Part shown: positions 1 to 9,334 of the stretch, piece by piece | Layout: every line of letters starts with the position of its first letter | Position numbering within the stretch: position 1 is the stretch's first letter | Assembly: GCA_025056655.1 (NCBI GenBank) | Contig: JANWVL010000055.1 | Location: 62,001 to 126,000 of the forward strand | Length of the DNA stretch: 64,000 bases | DNA from: Candidatus Methylacidiphilales bacterium | Lineage (GTDB): Bacteria > Verrucomicrobiota > Verrucomicrobiia > Methylacidiphilales > JANWVL01 | Direction of reading: 5' to 3' | Translations under genes and position numbers: made by a program | The notes under the pieces: generated by a model | What the model saw: only the letters and a program-made list of their open reading frames with translations | Told to the model about the DNA's origin: nothing | Databases searched by the model: none

Positions 1-1600
1 CTCCGACTTGGGCCTGGAGGGAGATGGGTTGTTGAGCCATTTTGAGGATGGCGCGGACTCGCTCGACGGGCATTTGGATTTCGTCCGCAATCTCCTCCGG
101 TGTGGCTTCACGCCCGAGCTCTTGGATAAGTTGTTTTTGGACACGCATCAATTTATTGATTGTTTCAATCATGTGAACGGGTATGCGGATGGTGCGTGCC
201 TGATCTGCGATAGAGCGGGTGATAGCTTGGCGTATCCACCAGGTGGCGTAGGTGGAGAATTTGTAGCCGCGGCGGTATTCGAATTTTTCGACAGCTTTCA
301 TCAGGCCCATGTTGCCTTCTTGGATGAGATCGAGGAAGGAGAGGCCACGATTGGTGTATTTTTTTGCAATGGAGATAACTAGGCGCAAGTTGGCTTCGAC
401 CATTTCTGTTTTGGCTTCCATTGCTGCTCGTAGTTGTTTGCGGAGTTCTAGGTATTGGTTGCAAAATTCGTCGACACGCATTCGGGCCTGTATTTCAAAT
501 TCAGCAAGGTTGTTTTGGTATTCGCTTAATCGAGCTTGTGCATCCTTGGATAGGTTTTTCTGTTTGGATAATTTTTGAATTTGAGAGAGGTATTCTTGAG
601 CCCGTTGATAGTGTATTTGATTGCCGAAGGCAAAGTCTTCGATGACTTTTTGTTTGTAGTAAAATTTGGCGAAGAGTTTTTCGATCTTGGCTTGATTGCG
701 GTCAAATTCCTTTTGTAAACGTTGCCGTGTGGCATCTTGTTTACATTCTTTTATTCGGACGTAGAGATCGGTGAGCTTTTCGTCGTAGGTTTCTACTTTT
801 TTGATGAGTTGTTTGAGACTCTTTTCGTATTTTTCGCGGCCTTCGATTTTTTTATCTTGGATGACGCGATCAAAGCGCTCGCGTTGCTGGAGTAGTTTGT
901 AGGCTAGAGATATGTATTCACGGGCAGTAAATCCGAATCGATGAAGAATCTTCATCACAGCCTGTTCAGCATTCTCAATTCGCTTTGAGATTTCGACTTC
1001 TTGCTCGCGTGTGAGGAGTGGCACTTGCCCCATTTGTTTCAGATACATCCTCACGGGATCATCGAGGATATCGAGCTTAGCTTCTTTTTCGGCTACAGCG
1101 TTGGCTTCTTCCTCTTGAGCAGCAGCTTGTTTGTATCGGTCGACTTCGGAGCTGTCTATGACAGCGATATCCATGCTGCTCAAGAGGGCTAGGATCATTT
1201 CAATAACTTCTGGGTTTGCCTCGTTTTCGGGTAGGGCTTCATTGATGTCGTCAAATGTCAGATAGGTCTGTTCCTTGGCGAGTTTGAGGAGTGAGCGGAT
1301 GCGTTCTTGGTATTGCGGGAGTTCGTTGAGTTTGGAGTAAATTTTGTGCGTGTCTCCGGACTCGATGATTTTATCTAAGTCTTTGATTTTTTTATCGGGT
1401 GAAGCGGTGGAGGGATCTTGCTGGGTGGTGTTGGCTTTGCGACGCCCACGACGATACGGCAAACTCTCCGTGTCTTTGGTCGAGGGAGTGGTTAGCTTTT
1501 GAGTGTTTTCGGGCTTATCGTGTGAGGATTTTTTTCTTGAGGAGCTTGTGGATGCGGTATCTCGGATCTTTTTGTTAGTGCTTTTTTTAGAAATGGGCAT
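1..1600 (-). CDS. rpoD: Primary RNA polymerase sigma factor RpoD (sigma-70), C-terminus off the window
   Basis: Housekeeping sigma factor that directs RNA polymerase to promoters. The gene begins at ATG 1600 and runs off the left edge, so about 533 codons are visible; the end of region 3 and region 4 (-35 recognition) are missing. In order one sees a Lys/Ser/Thr-rich head, an acidic region 1.1, region 1.2 with [13 protein letters not shown], a long charged coiled-coil non-conserved region, then region 2 with [29 protein letters not shown] and [15 protein letters not shown], and the start of region 3 ([12 protein letters not shown]). It starts 10 nt after the dnaG stop, the classic dnaG-rpoD macromolecular-synthesis arrangement, so co-transcription is likely. 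No convincing Shine-Dalgarno sequence precedes the ATG. Identification is secure. Confidence 0.97.
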   Translation of the reverse strand, partial: MPISKKSTNKKIRDTASTSSSRKKSSHDKPENTQKLTTPSTKDTESLPYRRGRRKANTTQQDPSTASPDKKIKDLDKIIESGDTHKIYSKLNELPQYQERIRSLLKLAKEQTYLTFDDINEALPENEANPEVIEMILALLSSMDIAVIDSSEVDRYKQAAAQEEEANAVAEKEAKLDILDDPVRMYLKQMGQVPLLTREQEVEISKRIENAEQAVMKILHRFGFTAREYISLAYKLLQQRERFDRVIQDKKIEGREKYEKSLKQLIKKVETYDEKLTDLYVRIKECKQDATRQRLQKEFDRNQAKIEKLFAKFYYKQKVIEDFAFGNQIHYQRAQEYLSQIQKLSKQKNLSKDAQARLSEYQNNLAEFEIQARMRVDEFCNQYLELRKQLRAAMEAKTEMVEANLRLVISIAKKYTNRGLSFLDLIQEGNMGLMKAVEKFEYRRGYKFSTYATWWIRQAITRSIADQARTIRIPVHMIETINKLMRVQKQLIQELGREATPEEIADEIQMPVERVRAILKMAQQPISLQAQVG

Positions 1601-1610
1601 ATTCGCTAGG

Positions 1611-3407
1611 TTAAGGTTTAGGACGGAGTAAGTTAGCAAGAGCTCTGCGTGAATCAAGTAGCTCTTTTGTTTTTTGTGATAAGGCCTGGGGTGAGAGGAG
1701 TTGGCTTTTGATCTCTTGCTCTAGGATACTGATTCGGTAGTGGAGGATTTGACGTTTGAGTTGAAGAATGAGATCGTGAAAGTAGGAGTCGTGAGCGTTG
1801 GGAGTAATGTCGGGGGGGCGCAATGCGAGGCGGGCTAGTGTGTTTTTTTCGGCTTCGTCAGTAAGGAGGTGCATCAGTGATTCAGGAGTATCCCATAGGT
1901 CTTGGGAGTGAAGCTCCAGAAGGCGACGTAGGAGATGGCCACCGGTTACAAAGTCGAAAGATTCTTGGGGTATAAGGCGTGCTAGGTGAGGACAGTATTC
2001 TGGATAAGCAAGCAAGAATGCAGTTAAGTGCTCCACGACGGGGTGTAGCGTTATTTCGTTAGCTTCAGAAAGATTTGAGGTGTGGGGAGGGGGAGTAGGT
2101 GAGGGGGGAAGAGCTTTAAGGCGCTCTAGGAGGATGTATTGGGGAATTTGCAGTCGTGCGGCTAGAGTGAGGGTGTAAGCCTCCCTTTTTACGGGGTGTG
2201 TGACATGGCGGAGTAGATTTAATAGAGCATCGGTGGCTTGCGCACGCCCTTGAGGCGTCTCTACGGGAAACGTGGTGAGTATTTTATTGGTGAAGTGATC
2301 GATGTAGTGAGGAGCGTTTGAGATGAGTTGTTGAAATGTGTCGGGGGGGTGTTCGGAAAGGAATGAGTCTGGGTCGTGTCCTTGTGGAAGGGTGACGATG
2401 CGGACATCGAAGTCTAGAGAGAGTAGAATCTCAAGGCTTCGGAGAGTGGCGCTTTCACCAGCACGATCTGAGTCGAAGCAGAGGACAATTTCTTGGGTGA
2501 ATCTGCGTAGGAGGCGAGCTTGGTTTTCTGAGAAGGCAGTGCCTTGAGTGGCGACTGAATTGGTAAAGCCGTATTGATGGCAGCGAATGAGGTCCAGGGG
2601 GCCTTCGCATAAAAGGGCGAAGCCTGTTTCGAGTATAGAACGTTTGGCTTTGTGCAACCCGAATAGCGTCTGTCCTTTTTGGAATAAAGGGGTGTCGGGT
2701 GAATTTAAGTATTTCGGTGCATTATCCTGCTGGGAGATCAGGCGAGCGCTGAAGGCAATCGGTTGTCCGCTTTCATTAAATATTGGGATCGTGAGGCGGT
2801 TTCGAAAACGGTCATAGAGCTGCTTGGACTGCTCATTTTCTGCGAAGAGTCCAGATAGGCGGAGGACAGAAATCGGATAACCTTTTTGTTTGGCCCACGT
2901 TAGAAGGTGGTCACGTAAGGGGAGAGAAAACCCAAGAGAAAATTCCCTCGCGAGTGACAGGGGAATCCGGCGCAGGGTGAGATAATCCCGAGCAGGTTTT
3001 GCTTCAGGAGCATTATGGAGGAGGTGAGACCAATATGCCGCGACGTCCGAGTGAAGGCGTAGGAGAGTGTCGCGAAGTTGTGTTTTTTCTTGTTCTTGTG
3101 GCGAAAGGGAGCTTTCCTCGACGGGAATGCCCAGCCGCTGAGCGAGAAGACGGACGGCAGCTGGAAAGTCTACGTTTTCGTAGAGCATGATGAATTTGAA
3201 GACGTCACCTCCGTGGCCACTACTAAAACATTTGAAGAGACCTTTTACGGGGTCGACGTAGAATGATGGAGTTTTCTCCTTATTAAATGGGCTTAGCGCA
3301 CGGTATTCTTTGCCGGCACGCTTGAGTGGAACGTAAGAGCCTATGATCTCGACGATATTAGCCGCGGCCCGGATGCGATCGATTGTTTCCTTTGAAATGC
3401 CTGGCAT
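1611..3407 (-). CDS. dnaG: DNA primase DnaG with degenerate zinc site
   Basis: Synthesises RNA primers at the replication fork together with the replicative helicase. The protein has 598 residues, a normal DnaG length. The N-terminal CHC2-type domain is recognisable (residues about 36-74: [15 protein letters not shown], then [10 protein letters not shown]). However, three of the four usual zinc ligands are replaced: Ser39, Asn42 and Ser63, with only Cys60 kept. The TOPRIM catalytic domain is intact, with Glu268 (CEGPLD), the acidic pair in FDSDRAGE (312/314) and GHDPDSFL (344-350). The C-terminal 200 residues correspond to the helicase-interaction region. It is divergent from yggS across a 60-nt gap and is followed by rpoD. 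Zinc-free DnaG proteins are known in Bacteroidota, so the enzyme is probably functional. Confidence 0.96.
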   Translation of the reverse strand: MPGISKETIDRIRAAANIVEIIGSYVPLKRAGKEYRALSPFNKEKTPSFYVDPVKGLFKCFSSGHGGDVFKFIMLYENVDFPAAVRLLAQRLGIPVEESSLSPQEQEKTQLRDTLLRLHSDVAAYWSHLLHNAPEAKPARDYLTLRRIPLSLAREFSLGFSLPLRDHLLTWAKQKGYPISVLRLSGLFAENEQSKQLYDRFRNRLTIPIFNESGQPIAFSARLISQQDNAPKYLNSPDTPLFQKGQTLFGLHKAKRSILETGFALLCEGPLDLIRCHQYGFTNSVATQGTAFSENQARLLRRFTQEIVLCFDSDRAGESATLRSLEILLSLDFDVRIVTLPQGHDPDSFLSEHPPDTFQQLISNAPHYIDHFTNKILTTFPVETPQGRAQATDALLNLLRHVTHPVKREAYTLTLAARLQIPQYILLERLKALPPSPTPPPHTSNLSEANEITLHPVVEHLTAFLLAYPEYCPHLARLIPQESFDFVTGGHLLRRLLELHSQDLWDTPESLMHLLTDEAEKNTLARLALRPPDITPNAHDSYFHDLILQLKRQILHYRISILEQEIKSQLLSPQALSQKTKELLDSRRALANLLRPKP

Positions 3408-3447
3408 CTGAACAGAAGTTTGATGTTGGTGTGGTCTTTCTAGTGGA

Positions 3448-3464
3448 TATTATCGTTGATAATA
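3448..3464. promoter_or_regulatory. Perfect 7-3-7 palindrome between dnaG and yggS
   Basis: TATTATC-GTT-GATAATA is a perfect inverted repeat. It sits in the only gap (3408-3467) between the divergent dnaG and yggS genes and ends 3 nt before the yggS ATG at 3468. It could be an operator for a dimeric repressor or an RNA hairpin covering the yggS ribosome-binding region. AT-richness makes chance occurrence possible. No regulator is identified. Confidence 0.35.
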
Positions 3465-3467
3465 AAT

Positions 3468-4190
3468 ATGAGCGATGTATTCGAAAATGTTAATTTGGTG
3501 AGAAGGGAGATCGAGGCTGCATGTCAACGTTCCGGGCGGGAATTCGATGAGGTGAAAATTATTGCTGTGACGAAGGGACATAACCCCTCCCTCATCGATG
3601 AGGCTTGGCGTGCGGGATTAAGATCATTCGGGGAAAGTAAGATTCAGGAGGCAATCAGTAAAATTGAGAAGGTAGGCCGAGGGGAATGGCATTTTATTGG
3701 TCATTTGCAAACTAACAAGGTGAAATGGGTGCCTGAATATTTTTCATGGGTGCATTCTCTGGATAGTGAACACCTTGCATTGGAATTGAATCAACGCTGC
3801 GAAAGGAAAGGGAGGCAAGTTAAGGTGCTTGTGCAGGTAAATGTTGCAGCAGAGGCAACGAAATATGGAGTGAAAATAGAAGAGGCTGAAGAATTGGTTA
3901 AAAAAGTGGCTTCTTTGAGATACCTGGACTTAATGGGCTTGATGACGATAGCTCCGCTTTATAAAGACCCAGAAAAAACGCGACCAGTTTTTAGATGTTT
4001 AAGGGAATTAAAAGAGGATATTTCCAAGAAGGTCGGCATGCCACTCACTGAGTTATCTATGGGAATGAGTAATGATTATAAGGTAGCTATAGAAGAAGGC
4101 GCGACGATGGTGCGTTTGGGCACGGCTTTGTTCGGAGCTAGGAGTTCAGCTCATCTAGGCAATTCGAGTAAACACGGAGAAAAGGATTAA
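3468..4190 (+). CDS. yggS: YggS/PROSC-family pyridoxal-phosphate homeostasis protein
   Basis: PLP-binding TIM-barrel protein of the YggS/COG0325 family, which buffers free pyridoxal phosphate and affects amino-acid balance; no catalytic reaction is established. The 240 residues match the usual length. The PLP lysine is Lys36 in AVTKGH, followed by the family motifs FGESKIQEA, WHFIGHLQTNK, VNVAAEATKYG and LSMGMSNDYKVAIEEGAT. I chose ATG 3468; an in-frame TTG at 3456 would add four residues but lies inside the palindrome at 3448-3464. The gene is divergent from dnaG, and 73 nt separate it from the downstream kinase gene. Identification is firm; biological role is from family knowledge. Confidence 0.93.
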   Translation: MSDVFENVNLVRREIEAACQRSGREFDEVKIIAVTKGHNPSLIDEAWRAGLRSFGESKIQEAISKIEKVGRGEWHFIGHLQTNKVKWVPEYFSWVHSLDSEHLALELNQRCERKGRQVKVLVQVNVAAEATKYGVKIEEAEELVKKVASLRYLDLMGLMTIAPLYKDPEKTRPVFRCLRELKEDISKKVGMPLTELSMGMSNDYKVAIEEGATMVRLGTALFGARSSAHLGNSSKHGEKD

Positions 4191-4263
4191 AATAATTTTA
4201 GATAATCCAGTGTAATTAAAAACAACTTGCAAGAGATGAGGCCCTTACTTATTTTAGCCCTTT

Positions 4264-7200
4264 GTGAATGACGATCTATTGTATGGGCAGACAGTGGCGC
4301 AATTTAGGGCGAATCTTGTCCTTCTAGATCGTTTTCAATTGCATGGTATCCTAGGTAGGAGTCCGATTTCTCTGAATTGGCTTGCTACAGAAAAGAGGCC
4401 TCAACGTTTTGTTGCGCTGAAATTTATACCTGAACCTATCCGCCGATTTCCGGAACACCTGGAGGATCTGGATAAAGCCTGTCGGCTAGTGCGCCCCCTA
4501 AAACATGAGCACATTGCCTCCGTCTATGAATTTATAGTGACTCATGACTGGGCTGCATTTTCTGTGGAAGCTATTGATGGTGAGACATTAGCAGAGATCG
4601 TTGTCAAGGAGCCTTATGGGGTATTCGACATTGCAAAACTTTCATCATACATAACTGAAGTATGCTCGGCTCTTCACTACGCTCATAGTCAGAATGTCAT
4701 ACATGACGACATCAAGCCAAGCAATATCATGCGATCTGCGGCTGACGGTCACATCAAAGTTACTGACTTTCACATTAGCCGAGCTGTAAATAATGCTGCT
4801 GCTAATGTTGTTCGCAGACTCACTCCTCCGGAGAGTTTGCCCACAAACGACTTCATTTTGAGGCACGGCACTGCAGAGGCTCTTAAATTTATGAGTCCTC
4901 AGCGTGCCTATGGAATGGAGCCAACCCCGCAAGATGATATATATTCGCTTGGGGCGACGATTTATTATCTCCTCACAGGCTCATTGCCTTACCGACAGGA
5001 GCATATTCTAAATCCGATTGAAGCCACGACTCCGCCTAAGATGTCTTTGAAATTGAGAGAGAATGGTATACGAAACCGTTTCATCCCTCCTTCATGGGAT
5101 TCAACAATTGCTGCATGTCTCGATAGGCGGAGTCAAAATCGCCCCCAATCCATCCTTGAATTCGCTCACGCTCTCGATCTTGATATTGGTATTCCCTATT
5201 CACCGTTCGAACAAAAGAAATCTCAGGAACAAAAGCCCGTAGATGTTGCAGAAATCAAATCAGAAGCTCCTCATACTCATCCCTCCCCTCAAAGATTTCC
5301 TTCGCCTTCTTCTTCATCATCGCAACCTTTTTTTACTACGCCACCACCCGGTCCATCAAGCATTCCAAACATTCCAAACATTCCCCCTCCATCCCATGCC
5401 GTTCATAGCTCTGAAGCTACTCCTATTTACCCCACCTTTGCCGGCGGATCACATCCAACTGCAAAGGTAACCCCTCATCCAGATTCAGATTCAAATATAA
5501 AGCCTTCTCCCGACACTTCTCCTGATTTCCCCAAGCAAGCTACACAACAAGCCCCCACACCATCTCCTCCACCAGCCACGGCTTCATCGGTTACTTCAAC
5601 TACAACAGCCACCAAACCTACCTCCGCAGAGACATATTCATCCCCCAATTTTAGCCGTGGGCCGCGCACGACATCTACACCCTCCACACCTCAGAATTCT
5701 CCACCAATATATCCTACAAAAACGGACCCATTCGCCGCTACCCCGGAGGCCGCCCCTGCATACCAACAATCTTCAACTCAATCGGTTTCTTCCGCTCATG
5801 GGGCTGCTCCGTCTTCCCACACCCCCCCTCCTCGACCCGCTTCATACACTTCGCCATCTCACAATACCTCATCCTATCCCGAAACCGATACCGTCCACTC
5901 CGCGCCCTATTCAAGCCCTTTCAGAGATGATACGGAGGATCTAAAGACAAGCCCCTCTTCCACCTCTGCTCACACTGAGTATGCTGCCTGGGATTCCGCA
6001 GCCTCATCGCAAACCTCAACCGACCCGTTACCTTACGAAGAAATAGACGAAAAAGAATACCTTTCCTCCTCTGCGCAATCCCGCAAACACTCAACCCAAC
6101 GCTCCGATCCCACGCACCAACGCAGCCGCTTCGCGCAACGCAGCCGCACATACACCCAACAGCCTCCCCCAAATTTCAACCCCCCTCCACCATACGCATA
6201 TCAACAAAAAACCGAGCCTCCTCCACCACAGCCATCAAAAAAGAAAAGTAACTGGCAAAAAAACCTGATTACCATCTTGATCGCCGTCCTAGCCTTTTAT
6301 GCCAGTCTATTCGTTATAGGATTCATCCTAATCCAGCTTGACATATTGCCTAAAGCCTACCTCGAGAAATTTACCTTTTTATTTTCAAAAAACAAAGCCG
6401 CATCAGAGCTAGCCATCACTCCTCCAAGCAGCGCTCCAGAAACTCCATCCCCTACTCCAGAACCACCCCACACACCACCACCCCAATCCACACAATACAC
6501 ACCCACTGAGCTCCCACAACCTCCTGCGACCGATTTTCCCCACAGCGCGCCGCCAGCACCTCCTTCCTTACCCACGGCAAACGTCACCGACCAACCTGCG
6601 TCATCCCTCGAGACGCCTCAGATCCCCACCATACCGTCCCAGTCACAGACCGTTCCATCCCCCACACAGACTCCAGCTCCTGCCCCCGTCTCTTCCGCCT
6701 CCCCACCGGCGATTCACACTCCCGCCAAAACAGTCCCCGACGAATATATCCAAATACAAGCAGCCATCGATGCAGCCAGTCCCGGAGAGACCATACGAAT
6801 TAAACCAGGCACATACACCGAAAATCTAATTCTAAGAGAAGGCATTCGCATCATCGGCGACGGGATGGATGTAGTCACCATACAATGCCCACCCACCTCC
6901 CCTGTCCTAGACATCCGCAACATACAAACTGGCCATATCGAAGGCGTAACCCTCACACATACCGAAAGAATAAACCCCGAGAACTCCCCACCATTAGTCC
7001 ACATCTCTAACTCCAACGTTGAAATCACACGCTGTCGTATCATCAACTCAAGCGGTAGTGGCATCCAGATTTCAAATGGCAGCCGAGCCACCCTTCGACA
7101 AAACATCATCGAAAATAACAGCCTCTTTGGCATCTCAGTCATGGACTCCGGAACGGCCCCCATCATCGAACGCAACCAGATCAACAACAACCAACGAGTG

Positions 7201-7722
7201 GGTCTCGTATTTTCAAGCGGCGCCAGTGGCACTGCCACCGGCAATATTGTCAAAGGAAATCTCTGGGACGGAATTGCCGTCCTCAACCCAACCACCGCAC
7301 CGACAATTCAACAGAATATCTCCATCGAAAACCAACGCCGTGGTATCTTTTTCGCAAAAGGCGCTGGCGGCATTGCCGACGGAAATACATCCGAAAAAAA
7401 TAAAATGAACGGAATATCCATCCTCGATGAAGGCACAGCACCAACTATATCCAACAACAGAGTATCAAACAATGAACTGCGCGGCATCCACTTTGGCAAA
7501 GGAGCAAAAGGAGTAGCACGAGGAAACATATGCGAAAACAACGGAGATATCGGAATACTTATCGTGGATGAAGGCACTCGCCCCGAACTCCACAACAACA
7601 CCGCACGCAACAACGAAGGCTGGGGAATCGCAATCGCCCAAGGAGCAGAACCTCCTCCCTCATCAGGAAACATCGCACGAGATAACAAACAAGGGCAGAT
7701 TAACTTTGAACAAACACGGTGA
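4264..7722 (+). CDS. Membrane Ser/Thr protein kinase with Pro/Ser-rich linker and external parallel beta-helix
   Basis: An 1152-residue receptor-like kinase starting at GTG. Residues about 20-310 form a Hanks-type kinase domain with Lys53 in VALKF, catalytic loop HDDIKPSN (Asp149, Lys151, Asn154), metal-binding Asp168 in DFH, and DDIYSLGATIYYLLTG. The Gly-rich loop is poor, HRD reads HDD, DFG reads DFH and APE reads SPQ, so activity is plausible but atypical. A Pro/Ser/Thr-rich linker (about 330-655) is followed by one membrane helix (about 667-692) and a second Pro-rich stretch. The C-terminus (about 825-1152) is a pectate-lyase/NosD-like right-handed beta-helix containing four 47-residue repeats. 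By topology the helix should be periplasmic and may sense or bind polysaccharide. No phosphatase or substrate gene is adjacent. cysS follows after 34 nt. Confidence 0.85.
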   Translation: MNDDLLYGQTVAQFRANLVLLDRFQLHGILGRSPISLNWLATEKRPQRFVALKFIPEPIRRFPEHLEDLDKACRLVRPLKHEHIASVYEFIVTHDWAAFSVEAIDGETLAEIVVKEPYGVFDIAKLSSYITEVCSALHYAHSQNVIHDDIKPSNIMRSAADGHIKVTDFHISRAVNNAAANVVRRLTPPESLPTNDFILRHGTAEALKFMSPQRAYGMEPTPQDDIYSLGATIYYLLTGSLPYRQEHILNPIEATTPPKMSLKLRENGIRNRFIPPSWDSTIAACLDRRSQNRPQSILEFAHALDLDIGIPYSPFEQKKSQEQKPVDVAEIKSEAPHTHPSPQRFPSPSSSSSQPFFTTPPPGPSSIPNIPNIPPPSHAVHSSEATPIYPTFAGGSHPTAKVTPHPDSDSNIKPSPDTSPDFPKQATQQAPTPSPPPATASSVTSTTTATKPTSAETYSSPNFSRGPRTTSTPSTPQNSPPIYPTKTDPFAATPEAAPAYQQSSTQSVSSAHGAAPSSHTPPPRPASYTSPSHNTSSYPETDTVHSAPYSSPFRDDTEDLKTSPSSTSAHTEYAAWDSAASSQTSTDPLPYEEIDEKEYLSSSAQSRKHSTQRSDPTHQRSRFAQRSRTYTQQPPPNFNPPPPYAYQQKTEPPPPQPSKKKSNWQKNLITILIAVLAFYASLFVIGFILIQLDILPKAYLEKFTFLFSKNKAASELAITPPSSAPETPSPTPEPPHTPPPQSTQYTPTELPQPPATDFPHSAPPAPPSLPTANVTDQPASSLETPQIPTIPSQSQTVPSPTQTPAPAPVSSASPPAIHTPAKTVPDEYIQIQAAIDAASPGETIRIKPGTYTENLILREGIRIIGDGMDVVTIQCPPTSPVLDIRNIQTGHIEGVTLTHTERINPENSPPLVHISNSNVEITRCRIINSSGSGIQISNGSRATLRQNIIENNSLFGISVMDSGTAPIIERNQINNNQRVGLVFSSGASGTATGNIVKGNLWDGIAVLNPTTAPTIQQNISIENQRRGIFFAKGAGGIADGNTSEKNKMNGISILDEGTAPTISNNRVSNNELRGIHFGKGAKGVARGNICENNGDIGILIVDEGTRPELHNNTARNNEGWGIAIAQGAEPPPSSGNIARDNKQGQINFEQTR
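7117..7680 (+). repeat. Four tandem 141-bp coding repeats (beta-helix double rungs)
   Basis: Units begin at 7117, 7258, 7399 and 7540, each exactly 141 bp (47 codons). Each encodes two beta-helix rungs. The first has the pattern N-x3-GI-x-(V/I)-x-(D/N)-x-(G/T)T-x-P and the second N-x3-G(I/L)-x-F-x2-GA-x-G (looser in the last unit). The repeats are conserved at protein level but diverged in DNA, so they are old structural repeats and not a recent expansion. Confidence 0.85.
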
Positions 7723-7756
7723 TTCCCTCTAGCTCAACCGGCAAACCAATTTAAAC

Positions 7757-9151
7757 GTGGAGCTATACGACACACTCTCTCGAACAATCCGCACACTCCA
7801 ACCCCACGATGGCCACACTTTCAAGATGTATTGTTGTGGCCCCACGGTCTATGGCCGCGCCCACATTGGAAATTTCCGAACGTTCATCCTTCAAGATCTC
7901 CTACGTCGAGTCTTGACAACAAGCGGAATTCAAGTTCTACACCTACGCAACATCACAGACGTCGATGACAAAACCATCCGACAAGCTATAGAGACAGGTC
8001 AACCACTTAAAACCATCACAGACCACTGGACAAAACTCTTCCATGAAGACGCCCTTGCCCTAAACCTACTCCCCCCACACATTGAAGCCAGCGCCGTTGC
8101 CCATATTCCTCAGCAAATCGATTTCATCCGTAAACTCCTAGAAAAAAAGCACGCCTACATTACTCCAGATCACTCAGTTTATTTTCGCGTTGCCTCCTTC
8201 CCTCAATACGGTCGGCTATCACGCTTAGACCAAAGACAGATTCTTACTCAAACCCTCATCGAGTCCGACGAATATCAACGCGAGAATGCTGCTGATTTCG
8301 CTCTATGGAAAGCCAGAAAACCTGAAGACGGGCCATACTACTGGCCAAGCCCATGGGGCGAAGGACGACCAGGATGGCACATTGAGTGCAGTGCCATGGC
8401 CTGCTATCATTTAGGAGAGACGATAGACCTCCACGCAGGCGGAGAAGACCTCATATTCCCTCATCATGAAAATGAAATTGCCCAGTCGGAATGCTGCACG
8501 GGAAAAACCTTTGCCTTACACTGGTTTCACACCGCTCATCTACTAGTCGAAGGACAAAAAATGAGTAAGAGCCTCGGAAACCTCTATACCTTAGAAGATA
8601 TAAAAGCAAGAGGATACAGCCCAAATGAGACGCGGTATCTGCTACTTTCAGCACATTACCGACAACCCCTCAACTTCACTTGGGATGCGCTTCATGCTGC
8701 CCGATGTGCATTAGAGCGACTTGCAGAGTTTGCCGAGTCGATTCCAGCCCCTGACGATTTAGGTCCCCAAACGTGCTCTGAATTTGGCCGCTTCACTTCT
8801 GCCTGGCAAGCCTTGCAAAGTGATCTCAATACACCCTCTGCCTTAGGGCTCATCTTTACAACTCTCAAACAAATCCCCAAACCCATCTCCGCGCCAGATC
8901 AACAAGGCTTTGTAGCCTTATGCCGTTGTCTTGGAATTGATCCTTGGTCCCAAAAAAAATCTGACTCTAATGATAAGCTGACTATTCCCGATGAAGTTTG
9001 CGCCATAGCAGAAAAACGATGGCAGGCTCGACTCCAGAAAGATTGGGCAACCGCCGACAAGATGCGTCAACAGCTGTTAGACATGGGATGGAAAGTGCAA
9101 GACGACAAAGATCGTTACACCCTCATACCGATCACAAAACTGGTAAAATGA
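7757..9151 (+). CDS. cysS: Cysteinyl-tRNA synthetase
   Basis: Class I aminoacyl-tRNA synthetase that charges tRNA-Cys. It has 464 residues, the standard length, and starts at GTG 7757. The N-terminal CCGPTVYGRAHIGN carries a zinc-ligand cysteine and the HIGH-type signature HIGN. Further zinc-binding and active-site motifs are WHIECSAM and HAGGEDLIFPHHENE, and the KMSKS loop is at residues 268-272. A DALR-like helical anticodon region completes the C-terminus. It follows the kinase gene after 34 nt and precedes the small COX24-like gene after 62 nt. No T-box or other leader is visible. Secure. Confidence 0.97.
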   Translation: MELYDTLSRTIRTLQPHDGHTFKMYCCGPTVYGRAHIGNFRTFILQDLLRRVLTTSGIQVLHLRNITDVDDKTIRQAIETGQPLKTITDHWTKLFHEDALALNLLPPHIEASAVAHIPQQIDFIRKLLEKKHAYITPDHSVYFRVASFPQYGRLSRLDQRQILTQTLIESDEYQRENAADFALWKARKPEDGPYYWPSPWGEGRPGWHIECSAMACYHLGETIDLHAGGEDLIFPHHENEIAQSECCTGKTFALHWFHTAHLLVEGQKMSKSLGNLYTLEDIKARGYSPNETRYLLLSAHYRQPLNFTWDALHAARCALERLAEFAESIPAPDDLGPQTCSEFGRFTSAWQALQSDLNTPSALGLIFTTLKQIPKPISAPDQQGFVALCRCLGIDPWSQKKSDSNDKLTIPDEVCAIAEKRWQARLQKDWATADKMRQQLLDMGWKVQDDKDRYTLIPITKLVK

Positions 9152-9213
9152 ATTTTACTATTGTCACAACCCTTTGCATTTGCTAGCTCAACAGCCCGTT
9201 TCATTTAATAATC

Positions 9214-9318
9214 ATGGGATCCATCAAAAAACGTCGTAAAGCTAAAATAAACCGCCACAAGCGGCGCAAGCGCAGGCGTGCCAATCGTCACAAGAAGCGT
9301 TTGCGCTACAAGGCTTAG
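9214..9318 (+). CDS. Tiny basic COX24/AURKAIP1 (mS38-like) domain protein
   Basis: A 34-residue protein beginning MGSIKKRRKAKINRHKRR and ending KKRLRYKA; more than half its residues are Lys or Arg. The pattern of a short KKRR head, KxxRHKxRK core and a second RHKKR block matches the AURKAIP1/COX24 C-terminal family. That family includes the mitochondrial small-subunit protein mS38 and short bacterial proteins annotated as ribosome-associated. It lies between cysS and a TPR gene, 62 nt after cysS. Role on the small ribosomal subunit is inferred from the family. It is too short for usual gene-length cut-offs and easily missed. Confidence 0.75.
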   Translation: MGSIKKRRKAKINRHKRRKRRRANRHKKRLRYKA

Positions 9319-9334
9319 CCAATAAGTTATTACT

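Noticed and set aside
5250-6240. Ser/Pro-rich linker of the kinase as a frameshifted or chimeric gene
   Set aside because: The reading frame is continuous, and similar tracts occur in two other envelope proteins in the window; low complexity explains the odd composition.
6714-7295. 193-codon minus-strand ORF inside the beta-helix of the kinase gene
   Set aside because: Antisense shadow of a repetitive Asn/Gly-rich region; the plus frame has clear beta-helix repeats.
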